The position numbers and the translations under genes are program-made. Shown piece by piece: positions 9,601 through 16,594 of a stretch of DNA of 64,000 nucleotides. Positions within the stretch are counted from its first letter, which is position 1; each line of letters opens with the position of its first letter. The notes beneath the pieces are model-generated. The model saw only the letters and a program-made list of their open reading frames with translations. It was not told where the DNA came from and did not search any database. Origin of the DNA: Desulfobacter sp. (lineage in GTDB: Bacteria; Desulfobacterota; Desulfobacteria; Desulfobacterales; Desulfobacteraceae); NCBI GenBank assembly GCA_028768525.1, contig CP054837.1, forward strand, positions 3,282,001 to 3,346,000, given 5' to 3'.

Positions 9601-10898
9601 AGCTTGAAGAGACCACGGGCCGCAAGTTCGGGGACAGGGAAAATCCGCTTCTCCTTTCGGTCCGCTCCGGCGCCTCCATTTCCCAGCCCGGGATGCTGGA
9701 TTCATTTTTAAATGTGGGCATCAACGAAGAGATCGCCGCCAGCCTGGCGGAAAAGTCGGGTAACCCCTGGTTTGCCTGGGATTCCTACCGCCGGTTTATC
9801 CAGGCCTACGGCATGGTCTACGGCATCCAGCGGGACCGTTTCGACGAAATTATTAAACGGTTCAAAGACCGTGCCGGTATCACATTCAAGCGGTATTTCA
9901 CCGGCTCCCAGATGCGGGAGGTGGCCATGGCCTATAAGCGGCTGCTGCTGGACGAGGGGGTGGCGCTGATCGAATCGCCCATGGACCAGCTTTTTCTGGC
10001 CATCAGCAAGGTGTTTTCCTCCTGGAATTCCAAGCGGGCCAAGGATTACCGAAAAATTATCGGAATTTCCGACGACTGGGGTACGGCCGTGACCGTCCAG
10101 TCCATGGTGTTCGGCAACCGGTCCCGGGAGTCCGGATCCGGGGTGGCTTTCACCCACAGCCCCAAGCTGCCGGGGGACGCCATACGGCTCTGGGGGGATT
10201 TTACCATTGGCAACCAGGGGGAAGATGTGGTATCCGGTCTGGTAAAAACCTTGCCCATTTCCGAGATCCAGCGGGAATTGGAAAAGCGGGATACCAAGAT
10301 CAGCCTGGAAACCCGGTTTCCAAAAATTTATGAGCAGCTCCGGGCCATTGTCCGGCGGCTGATTTACGAGGGCGGGTGGAATCCCCAGGAGATAGAGTTT
10401 ACCTTTGAAGGGGCTGAGGGCGACGACCTGTTCATCCTTCAGGCCAGGGACCTCTCCCTTCGGGATACCAAAAAGATAGAGCGGTTTGACGCAGACGGCC
10501 ATGCGCTTGAAAAGGCCTATCTGGGCCAGGGTATCGGGGTCTCCGGCGGGGCCATGAGCGGCCGGATTGTCTTTACCCTGGAGGAAATCGACGGGTTCCG
10601 GCGCCAGGATCCCGACGCCAGGCTGATTCTGGTGAGAAACGATACCGTGCCCGACGACATCCTGGAGATTGATGCGGCGGACGGTATTCTTACGGCCAGG
10701 GGGGGGCTGACCTCCCATGCGGCCGTGGTGGCCTATAACCTGGGCAAGACCTGTGTGGTGGGGTGTGAAAAACTGATCTGCAATGAAGAGGAACGGACCT
10801 GTGAACTGGGCGGCGTGACCATGAATACGGGGGATTTCATCAGCATCAACGGGTATAAGGGGCTCGTATACCAGGGCCAGCTGACAGTGGTGGCTTGA
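6699..10898 (+). CDS. Giant PEP/pyruvate-binding (PPDK-like) protein with a large unknown N-terminal region
   Basis: About 1399 residues. The last third is PPDK-like. An ATP-grasp PPDK_N domain starts near residue 910 (NKGLNLIKLKDLG; SVRSGASISQPGMLDSFLN) and ends at FILQARDLSLRDTK. A swivelling phosphohistidine domain follows, with the expected catalytic His at about residue 1340 in GGLTSHAAVVAYNLGKTCVVG. The C-terminal PEP/pyruvate TIM barrel is absent; the protein stops just after the His domain. The first ~900 residues are mostly helical with no family I recognise and may carry the acceptor. The GTG start at 6699 has AGAGAGGAC 5' to it. GAPDH follows 101 nt later, which suggests a link to central carbon or energy metabolism. 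Confidence 0.85.
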   Translation: MKSKALEVNLSDTRAEVAVDEKYELLLDFFDGYVGILNRLETFLKELSHPYRNWGFIVTESRHFALHYFHLYKSRDRGRQAMALFCDIFAVAFETVDSPDIKANAADNLMLVLHHIAKDGKDGLARFKDLMVRELNHILSWGDEDFFYIVVSYYQPDRMARILGEGELYGDCGELLLPLNRLLIRFYDASFAFWLTQDDPKVWMRENIDEWRLSPEMIELLDTVSHDRIREWQGRLGEVKSMDPAGAEATAALTALPGHRDVVKLFREMPRQILTLADGRTYGKYFKLTFLFYIIHASGLSIIHREALGDIHRTLIRLIGERDYKKDIPIVDQTFALLKEHKGRYPGTVLECIHKIGDAVYNTDEIELINHFIDRSVDHGFQFPMIRGTGDDWQIKGNMAHVKNIRVFLNLVGKHPKKSKRLLSALITSLAVGGVFIRDTDLFPRDITKFLNTDIGPVYNLVKQLSRLLPAFFNEIGAEGELRDISTQLDEACFRRDRLIHFLRKQCHVESSSRIVEFIQEVMAFWTTRDKSALAPYVPPSIYGEIEPSGKYVDGPHAIFQALAYNKLATPSDYLLTSQEELEAMVDRVDGVTELDRTRSKLMLRFFKLLNQKYGTDNLDLKDYLAAHRAEGLPDPSDAITAMGEDNLEARIESLLAYMAELRDIILSDRAFPVNEAIYHKRHIAVDIPSMYGSYSEAKFDALGLTLRIESVVNVLFEDLINSIDLRLITKPTFVRIFRVLRLFRQALALDGIVSNKLDTQMEFLKYSINITTCSFTQYLDIFKGFTRAVADAVNDHFNNLHSRNLSHIDRRIGRDKILDKYLPQGYAKNTEFNAKMAKKLDQRVADIFFRDRIATSLGLQQLDVFLNRILSTLFRQSERLSQDELSALLNYDPKAAISTIGGGKQFSHNIIYLGNKGLNLIKLKDLGVAVPNGFIITTEVFKCLDLIDSYIPASVNFKQLVTKMLGQLEETTGRKFGDRENPLLLSVRSGASISQPGMLDSFLNVGINEEIAASLAEKSGNPWFAWDSYRRFIQAYGMVYGIQRDRFDEIIKRFKDRAGITFKRYFTGSQMREVAMAYKRLLLDEGVALIESPMDQLFLAISKVFSSWNSKRAKDYRKIIGISDDWGTAVTVQSMVFGNRSRESGSGVAFTHSPKLPGDAIRLWGDFTIGNQGEDVVSGLVKTLPISEIQRELEKRDTKISLETRFPKIYEQLRAIVRRLIYEGGWNPQEIEFTFEGAEGDDLFILQARDLSLRDTKKIERFDADGHALEKAYLGQGIGVSGGAMSGRIVFTLEEIDGFRRQDPDARLILVRNDTVPDDILEIDAADGILTARGGLTSHAAVVAYNLGKTCVVGCEKLICNEEERTCELGGVTMNTGDFISINGYKGLVYQGQLTVVA

Positions 10899-10957
10899 AT
10901 GAAAATTTACCCATCTACTTCTTTGCTGCAAAAGCGTGTATATGGGCAAATTTTCAT
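10899..10957 (+). repeat. Long inverted repeat after the PPDK-like gene
   Basis: Sixteen-nt arms at 10899-10914 and 10942-10957 pair with a single mismatch around a 27-nt loop, starting immediately after the stop codon. There is no U-tract, so this is not a standard intrinsic terminator. It may be an mRNA-stabilising or processing hairpin between the PPDK-like gene and GAPDH, or a protein-binding dyad. Confidence 0.5.
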
Positions 10958-10999
10958 CCAAGCGCTGAGTTGACATATTAATTATAAGGAATAGGAAAA

Positions 11000-12238
11000 A
11001 TGACTAAGGTACTGGGTGTTAACGGTTTGGGAAGGATCGGAAAGCTGTCCCTGTGGCACCATGCGGGCAGGAAATATTTTGATGAAATTGTGATCAATGT
11101 GGGCCGGGAAGTGGGCACCTCCATGGAGGATATTATCCACTATATTGAACGGGACTCCACCTACGGCCGCCTGGAAGCATTCCTGCACGGATTCCAGGGA
11201 AAACCGGCCGTCACCGATGTGGATGCCGATGCCTCCACCATGAAGGTGAACGGGATTCCGGTGAAGATTCTTAAAAACAATCGAAATCCCAAAGACATTG
11301 AGTGGGCCGACCACAACGTGGATATTGTGGTGGATACCACCGGGCAGTTTCTGGACCCCAACATGCCGGCGGACGATGCCAAAGGATCCATCCGGGGCCA
11401 CCTGGAAGCCGGCGCCCGCAAGGTGATTGCCTCGGCTCCCTTTAAGCTGAAACAGGGGGCGGTGATGCCAGAGGATGCGGTGACAACGGTCATGGGCATC
11501 AATGACAAGGACTATGATCCGGTTCGCCATTCCGTGATCTCCAATGCCTCCTGTACCACCACCTGCCTTTCCCACATGGTCAAGCCCCTCCTGGACGCCT
11601 TCGGGGTGGACCGGGTATTGTCCGCTTCCATGGCCACGGTCCATGCGGCCACCGGTTCCCAGCAGGTGCTGGACCGCCTGCCTGCGGCCGGAAAGACGGA
11701 TCTGAGGAAAAACCGGTCCATCATGAATAATATTATACTGACCACCACCGGGGCGGCCAAGGCCCTGCAGCTGGTCATTCCGGAAATGGGCAGCATCGGT
11801 TTCATTGCCGAATCCGTTCGCATTCCCACCTCCACCGGCTCCCTGATCATTCTGGTGGTCAATCTCCAGGAGGAGCTGAACAAAGAACCCATCCGCAGGG
11901 ACATGATCAATCAGATTTACCAGGATGCGGCCCAGCGCTGCGAAAACGGCTACCTGGTCTATTCAGGCAAGCAGAACGTCTCTTCGGATATCATCGGCAC
12001 CCCCAGGGCCGCGGCCGTTATTGAGGGGCACGAAACCCACACCCGCACCGGGTCCATCTCCATTAATCTTTCGCAGATGCAGGGGATTGAAAAAGAGGTT
12101 CTGGAAAGCATCAAGGACCATGTGGGCCGTATCCAGGTTACCCAGGCTGTGATCTACGGCTGGTATGACAATGAAATGGCCTCCTATGTGAACATGATGG
12201 GGGACCGGACCGTGACCATTGCCGAGTCCATGGAGTAA
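11000..12238 (+). CDS. gap: Glyceraldehyde-3-phosphate dehydrogenase, long form
   Basis: NAD(P)-dependent oxidation and phosphorylation of glyceraldehyde 3-phosphate. It has the Rossmann start VLGVNGLGRIGK (Leu where most have Phe), the catalytic Cys near residue 185 in SNASCTTTCLSHMVKPLLDAF-type context, and the C-terminal WYDNEMASYVNMM. At 412 residues it is clearly longer than the usual ~335, with extra sequence in the N-terminal half (an acidic DVDADASTM region and neighbours). The ATG has AAGGAATAGGA upstream. It follows the PPDK-like gene and overlaps the next gene by 20 nt. Confidence 0.93.
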   Translation: MTKVLGVNGLGRIGKLSLWHHAGRKYFDEIVINVGREVGTSMEDIIHYIERDSTYGRLEAFLHGFQGKPAVTDVDADASTMKVNGIPVKILKNNRNPKDIEWADHNVDIVVDTTGQFLDPNMPADDAKGSIRGHLEAGARKVIASAPFKLKQGAVMPEDAVTTVMGINDKDYDPVRHSVISNASCTTTCLSHMVKPLLDAFGVDRVLSASMATVHAATGSQQVLDRLPAAGKTDLRKNRSIMNNIILTTTGAAKALQLVIPEMGSIGFIAESVRIPTSTGSLIILVVNLQEELNKEPIRRDMINQIYQDAAQRCENGYLVYSGKQNVSSDIIGTPRAAAVIEGHETHTRTGSISINLSQMQGIEKEVLESIKDHVGRIQVTQAVIYGWYDNEMASYVNMMGDRTVTIAESME

Positions 12239-13028
12239 ACCGCTGTTATTTTTCTGCCGGCGCCCGGCCCTTTGGGCCCTGGTCGCCGGCAGTCTTTTAT
12301 GGTCGGCCGCTTTTCCCGCCATGGCCGGCCTTAAATCCCCTTCCCTGCCCTTTGCCCCCGGAGAGGAGATCCGTTACGATGTCCGCTGGCAGATGTACAG
12401 GGCCGGGGAGGCCCGGGTCCGGGTGCTGCCTTTCACCCAGGTCAACGGAAGCCAGGCCTGGCATTTTGAACTCATGGCCGAATCCAATAAATTTATCGAT
12501 CTTTTTTTCAAGGTCAGGGATCATATCCAGGGATTTGTCGATGGAGAATTTACCGGGTCCGTGGGATACCGGTATGCAGGCATGGGAAAAAAGAAAAAAG
12601 AGATACGGGTGGCATTTTCTCCGGACCGCACCACCGCTGCCTATTCCAATTTTAACGAGCACCGGGACCCCATAGATATACCACAGGGCAGCTTTGACCC
12701 CCTGTCCAGCTATTTTAAAATGAGGTGTTTCAGCCTGGGGGATAGCGGTACCCTTTCCTTTCCCGTGACCGACGGGAAAAAAGCCTTTATCCAGAAGGGG
12801 GATATCGTCGGCAGGGAGCGGATAATACTTGAGTCCGGGGAATATGACACCGTTGTGGTGGTGCCCTGGGTCACCCATTTTTCAGGGGTGTTTAAGAAAA
12901 GCAAGGACCCCACGGTCCGGGTCTGGATCACCGATGACGCACGCAAAATCCCTGTGAGGATCCGGATCAAGGTGGTGGTGGGGGCCATTTATTTTGATCT
13001 GGCAGGCTATGCGCCGGGGCAGAGATGA
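12219..13028 (+). CDS. DUF3108-type exported protein
   Basis: A 269-residue protein with an N-terminal signal (LWALVAGSLLWSAAFPAMA) and a body that fits DUF3108: PFAPGEEIRYDVRWQMYRAGEA at the N-terminal edge, then DGEFTGSVGYRYAG, and a beta-rich C-terminus ending VVGAIYFDLAGYAPG. Such proteins are envelope beta proteins of unknown function. The only convenient start is a TTG at 12219 inside the GAPDH 3' end, which implies translational coupling. Confidence 0.75.
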   Translation: MPSPWSKPLLFFCRRPALWALVAGSLLWSAAFPAMAGLKSPSLPFAPGEEIRYDVRWQMYRAGEARVRVLPFTQVNGSQAWHFELMAESNKFIDLFFKVRDHIQGFVDGEFTGSVGYRYAGMGKKKKEIRVAFSPDRTTAAYSNFNEHRDPIDIPQGSFDPLSSYFKMRCFSLGDSGTLSFPVTDGKKAFIQKGDIVGRERIILESGEYDTVVVVPWVTHFSGVFKKSKDPTVRVWITDDARKIPVRIRIKVVVGAIYFDLAGYAPGQR

Positions 13029-13085
13029 TATTCCCCGTTCAGTTACGCTTTTGTGCCGGTCCGGAAAATTGTCAGGAGGAATCCC

Positions 13086-13862
13086 ATGGAAATTCAATGG
13101 CTGGGTACGGCAGGATTCAGGATAGCGACATCAACGGCTTCGTTTTTAATTGACCCTTATCTGAGCCGGAACCCCGGCGCCGACCCCCGGCAGGAGTTGA
13201 GACCGGCCGATCTGGCGCCGGCATCCCATATTTTTGTTTCCCACGGTCATTTTGATCATCTTTTGGATGTGCCGGCCGTTGCCCGTCAGACAGGGGCAGA
13301 GGTCTGGTGCAGCCCCACGGCGGCCCGCACCCTTGAAGATATGGGGCTTGCCCCGGGGCAGATCCGGACCGTGGAGCACAACGGGGCAGAGGCCGATTTC
13401 AGCGGGATCCGGGCCCAGGCCTTTTACAGCCGGCATATCCGGTTTGATTTCCGCCTCATGGCCGCCACCCTGGCAAGGGTGGGCCGCCGGCTGCCCGACA
13501 TCATCCCTTTGTTTGCCAATTTTCCCTGCGGCCAGGTTTTAAGCTGGCAGTTTGAATTGGAAGGCCGTCGTATCCGCTTTTTCGGCAGTGCCGGTGCCAG
13601 TGACAAGGAGCTTGAAGGGATCGGAAAAGGGGAGGTGGATATCCTTATGCTGCCCCTCCAGGGCCATTCGAAGATCTGTGCCAAGGGGGCCCGGCATGTG
13701 CGGTTCCTTGAGCCGGGCATGGTCATTCCCCACCACCAGGACGATTTCTATCCCCCGGTTTCACAGACGGTGGATATCTCTGACTTTGTCCACAGGGTTC
13801 AACAGGACTGCCCCGGCACACAAATCCGGGAAATGGCGTTGAATGAAATAATCCAGCTGTGA
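13086..13862 (+). CDS. MBL-fold metallo-hydrolase
   Basis: A 258-residue metallo-beta-lactamase-fold protein. The metal motif HxHxDH is present as SHGHFDHLLD near residue 56. The N-terminus (IQWLGTAGFRI, then FLIDPYLSRNP) is typical of the UlaG-like/MBL branch that hydrolyses lactones or phosphoesters. Later histidines occur at SRHIRFD, LQGHSKICAKG and PHHQDDF. The ATG at 13086 has a strong AGGAGGA site. It sits 57 nt after the DUF3108 gene. The substrate is unknown. Confidence 0.85.
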   Translation: MEIQWLGTAGFRIATSTASFLIDPYLSRNPGADPRQELRPADLAPASHIFVSHGHFDHLLDVPAVARQTGAEVWCSPTAARTLEDMGLAPGQIRTVEHNGAEADFSGIRAQAFYSRHIRFDFRLMAATLARVGRRLPDIIPLFANFPCGQVLSWQFELEGRRIRFFGSAGASDKELEGIGKGEVDILMLPLQGHSKICAKGARHVRFLEPGMVIPHHQDDFYPPVSQTVDISDFVHRVQQDCPGTQIREMALNEIIQL

Positions 13863-13871
13863 AAAAAAGGG

Positions 13872-13899
13872 TTGACAAACGGCAAATTCTCACAACTAT
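13872..13899 (+). promoter_or_regulatory. Candidate sigma-70-type promoter
   Basis: A consensus -35 TTGACA at 13872-13877 is followed after 16 nt by AACTAT. The -10 is poor, so only the -35 is persuasive. It lies 90 nt upstream of the cysteine-rich small gene and would separate it from the MBL gene. Confidence 0.35.
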
Positions 13900-13965
13900 G
13901 TGTTTATAGGCAATCAAAATAAGCTTAGGCTTATCCAAGATATACTTTGAAAGTGAGAGGGCACC

Positions 13966-14205
13966 ATGAGCAATTACCAATGCCAGACATGCGGAAAAAT
14001 CTCGTCTGATAAAGGCAAGGTCTGTGACCCGGTCGAAAACAGCGTTTCAACCCTTTATGTTTGCGAATCCTGCAATAAGCAGAGTATGAGAGCCGAAGAG
14101 GTCTGCCGTCCACAGGAGGTTTCACCTTCCTATTTCTGCGGAAAGTGCGGCACCTCCGGATCGAAAAAATCAGGCCTGTGTGAGCCCCGTGCCATCAGAG
14201 CCTGA
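13966..14205 (+). CDS. Small cysteine-rich protein with three C-x2-C...C-x-P repeats
   Basis: A 79-residue protein built of three similar units: CQTCGKISSDKGKVCDP, CESCNKQSMRAEEVCRP and CGKCGTSGSKKSGLCEP. Each has C-x2-C, a 10-residue gap, then C-[DRE]-P, giving nine cysteines in all. This looks like a tandem zinc-ribbon-like or metal-binding protein; I do not know a named family. The ATG has a GAGAGGG site. Its last 26 nt overlap the radical SAM gene, so the two are coupled. It could be an electron-transfer or metal partner, or a substrate, of the radical SAM enzyme (inference). Confidence 0.75.
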   Translation: MSNYQCQTCGKISSDKGKVCDPVENSVSTLYVCESCNKQSMRAEEVCRPQEVSPSYFCGKCGTSGSKKSGLCEPRAIRA

Positions 14206-15298
14206 CCCGCAGATTACCCACATCCAGGTTGAGCCCACCACCCGGTGCAACCTGGAGTGTACCTCCTGCATCAAGCCGGTCTACAGGGATAAGTGGATTG
14301 AATGCCATATGTCCCCGGACCGGCTTGATACTGTTCTGGCCAATAGTCCCGGCGTTTCCTCTGTCCATCTCCAGGGCTGGGGGGAGCCTTTGCTTCACCC
14401 GGATCTCCCGGCCATGATCCGGGTCTGCAAGGCCCGGGGACTTGTGGTCAGCTTTACCACCAACGGGTCATTTATGGACAGGGGGCTGGCGGACCGGCTC
14501 ATTGAAGCGGGGCTGGACGCCATCACCTTTTCCATGGCCGGCGGCGGAGAAGTCACCCAGGATGCGGTCCGTGGCCGGGGAAGTTTTCGCCGCCTTAACG
14601 CGTCCGTCGCCCTTTTTCTGGACCGGCGGGCAACGGCCGGAGAGAGCGGAAGGATCAAGGTGGCCATTTCCTACCTGCTCACCCCCAAAAGTGTTGCCGA
14701 GCTTCCCAGGGTGGTGGGATGGTGCAGGAGATCGAGCATCGACCAACTGGCCACGGTTCACCTGACCCAGGCCGTCCACCCCGGCCAGGAGGCCCTCCAG
14801 TTTTTCCCATCCGCCCTGACCCTGTCCCAAAAATGGGTGCGGTTTTTCTCCAATTTCCGGGCCCTGGGCCGTAGCAGCTTTTGTTTTTCCCTGAGGCCGT
14901 TTTCTCCTGAGCCGCTGCCCGTCTGCGATAAAAATCCCGGTGGGACCTGCTTTGTATCTGTTGATGGCAGCGTTTCCCCCTGCGTGTTCCTCAATCCCCC
15001 TGTGGCCGGAGGCATAGCCTGGAAAAAAGGGAATGAAACGGCTGTGCAGGCACCGGTGGTTTTCGGCAACCTCATGGACCAGGGGCTAGATGCCGTATAC
15101 AGGGGGGAAGAGTATGCCGCATTCCGCAGGGCATTCACGGAACGGACGGCCCTTTATGCCAGGGCATTGTCAACGGTGGGGTACGGCATGGAGGGAACGG
15201 AACAACTGGCCCGGGCCAGGGGGAAAATCGCCAGAGGGTTTGAGGCACATCCCCCGCCATCCCCCTGCCGGTTCTGCCGGAAACTGGAGGGGTTTTAA
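14180..15298 (+). CDS. Radical SAM protein with SPASM-like C-terminus
   Basis: A 372-residue radical SAM enzyme. The 4Fe-4S/SAM motif CxxxCxxC reads CNLECTSC near residue 23. It is followed by QGWGEPLLHPD (GGE-like) and SFTTNGSFMD. The C-terminal region carries a SPASM-like cysteine set (CDKNPGGTCFVSVDGSVSPC, and CRFCRKLEGF at the end) for auxiliary clusters. SPASM enzymes modify peptides, proteins or small molecules. The GTG start at 14180 lies inside the cysteine-rich gene. The substrate is unknown. Confidence 0.85.
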   Translation: MSPVPSEPDPQITHIQVEPTTRCNLECTSCIKPVYRDKWIECHMSPDRLDTVLANSPGVSSVHLQGWGEPLLHPDLPAMIRVCKARGLVVSFTTNGSFMDRGLADRLIEAGLDAITFSMAGGGEVTQDAVRGRGSFRRLNASVALFLDRRATAGESGRIKVAISYLLTPKSVAELPRVVGWCRRSSIDQLATVHLTQAVHPGQEALQFFPSALTLSQKWVRFFSNFRALGRSSFCFSLRPFSPEPLPVCDKNPGGTCFVSVDGSVSPCVFLNPPVAGGIAWKKGNETAVQAPVVFGNLMDQGLDAVYRGEEYAAFRRAFTERTALYARALSTVGYGMEGTEQLARARGKIARGFEAHPPPSPCRFCRKLEGF

Positions 15299-15302
15299 TC
15301 CG

Positions 15303-15887
15303 CTATAATACAAATATACAATAACCGATCACAATGAGGAGGATCACCAGGACTTCCAGCAGGGTAAACCGGGCAATCATGAGGCAGATTTTCCGCTGGG
15401 AGGGATTCATGGTGAGGATGATCCGGTTCATCACCAGCCGCCAGAACAGGGTGGCCGGGGTGGTTTTCAGGTAGATTCTCAGGTATTCCCTTACCGCTTT
15501 AATCCAGAGCAGCACAGGGTCTGTCGGGGCTGGTTCGGCCCTGGCCTCCAGCCGGACATGGAGCCGGCCCGTTTTGCTGAAAAAGCAGATTCGGGTGTCA
15601 GCCTCCCCGTCAAGGGTGAGCGCAATGAGCTGTCCGCCCCTGCCGGTGAACGCCATGGTCCCCGAGAGGTCTGATTCGGCTTCGGTGGCATAGTCCTTTA
15701 TCCGGGCCGTGAATCCGTCCCCCTCCCGTTCAAAGTCCAGGATAAACCAATTGGGGTGGAGGCGGAGTATCCGGTCGCCGGGAAAAAGCGGTGCGGCAGT
15801 GAATCCCTCCGGCACCCCAAGGCCCAGGTCAACCTCCCGGGAGAAGAAGGCCTCCCCCTTGTCTAAGGAATGATCATCAGCGGGCAT
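15303..15887 (-). CDS. Hypothetical tail-anchored membrane protein
   Basis: A 194-residue protein with a soluble, charged N-terminal region (about 1-130) and a hydrophobic C-terminal segment (FTLLEVLVILLIVIGYCIFVL, near 174-194) that would anchor it in the membrane with almost no periplasmic tail. No family recognised. Its start overlaps the universal stress gene by 25 nt, making it the last gene of the minus-strand membrane/stress cluster. Confidence 0.6.
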   Translation of the reverse strand: MPADDHSLDKGEAFFSREVDLGLGVPEGFTAAPLFPGDRILRLHPNWFILDFEREGDGFTARIKDYATEAESDLSGTMAFTGRGGQLIALTLDGEADTRICFFSKTGRLHVRLEARAEPAPTDPVLLWIKAVREYLRIYLKTTPATLFWRLVMNRIILTMNPSQRKICLMIARFTLLEVLVILLIVIGYCIFVL

Positions 15888-16336
15888 GGCAGTAACGGAT
15901 GAAGGTCTTTGTTTTTAATTCTGTCCCTGAGGCCCTTGCTCCGGCTGTTGTCCAGCAGGCCTTTGGATTTCTGCCAGGGGCCGATCACAATGAGGTCGCA
16001 TCCCAGGGCCCCGGCGGCACGGGCAATGGTTTCGGCGATGTTGCCGATTTGCTGGTAAAATTCCGCCCGGGCGCCAGCGGGGTAGGCGGCCCTGATCCGG
16101 TCCCATTCCTCCTGGATTTCTTCGGTGACCTGGGTTTCCACATGGTCGAGAAATGTGGCGTGGGACTTGCTGGAGTTGAGCCAGTCGTCGCCGGTCATGC
16201 CCCGCCAGTCTTCGTCCAGGACGGTGAGTACGCTGACCCTGAGGGCGGGGTCCTTTTCAAGCCGGTCGAACACAAAGGCTTCGGCCTTTTGTGCCCCCTC
16301 GGTGCTGTGGGTACAAAGTAAAATGTGTTTAAACAT
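15863..16336 (-). CDS. Universal stress protein (UspA family)
   Basis: A 157-residue UspA-fold protein. It starts with the family strand FKHILLCTHSTEGAQKAEAF and closes with LGCDLIVIGPWQKSKGL and CPLMIIP. The usual ATP-binding G-x2-G-x9-G-S/T run is replaced by GPWQKSKGLLDN, so nucleotide binding is doubtful. It is encoded downstream of a sulfate-exporter-like transporter and a 51-residue membrane protein, an arrangement that suggests control of the transporter (inference). Confidence 0.8.
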   Translation of the reverse strand: MFKHILLCTHSTEGAQKAEAFVFDRLEKDPALRVSVLTVLDEDWRGMTGDDWLNSSKSHATFLDHVETQVTEEIQEEWDRIRAAYPAGARAEFYQQIGNIAETIARAAGALGCDLIVIGPWQKSKGLLDNSRSKGLRDRIKNKDLHPLLPCPLMIIP

Positions 16337-16427
16337 TGGGCTTTCCTGCAGTTTAAAGTAAATGGCCTGTTGCGGCCACCGTTATCGGCAGCCGCAACAG
16401 GGGGTGTTAACTATGTCCAAATATAGC

Positions 16428-16583
16428 CTAGGCCAGCCACTTGGTGAACAGCAGTACCATAAATGTGGTGATCAGGCAGAATACCAGGGCGGTGAGATCT
16501 TCGTTCCGTTCGCTGGAGAAAACAGACAATGCCCGTTCTTCGTTAGCGTCGGCCTTGTTTTCAGTCATATTTTTTTCGCTCAT
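16428..16583 (-). CDS. 51-residue single-span membrane protein
   Basis: A short gene between the transporter and the universal stress gene. The ATG at 16583 has a strong AAAGGAG site. The product has a charged N-terminal half (SEKNMTENKADANEER) and one C-terminal membrane span (LTALVFCLITTFMVLLFTKW). It is separated from the transporter stop by 11 nt. It may be a small regulatory or accessory subunit of the transporter (inference from position); no family recognised. Confidence 0.65.
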   Translation of the reverse strand: MSEKNMTENKADANEERALSVFSSERNEDLTALVFCLITTFMVLLFTKWLA

Positions 16584-16594
16584 GTTTTTCTCCT

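Noticed and set aside
9708..10976. Long open frame antisense to the PPDK-like gene (about 420 codons)
   Set aside because: It mirrors the codon bias of the real gene, its product is proline- and histidine-rich without any domain, and it lacks a good ribosome site.
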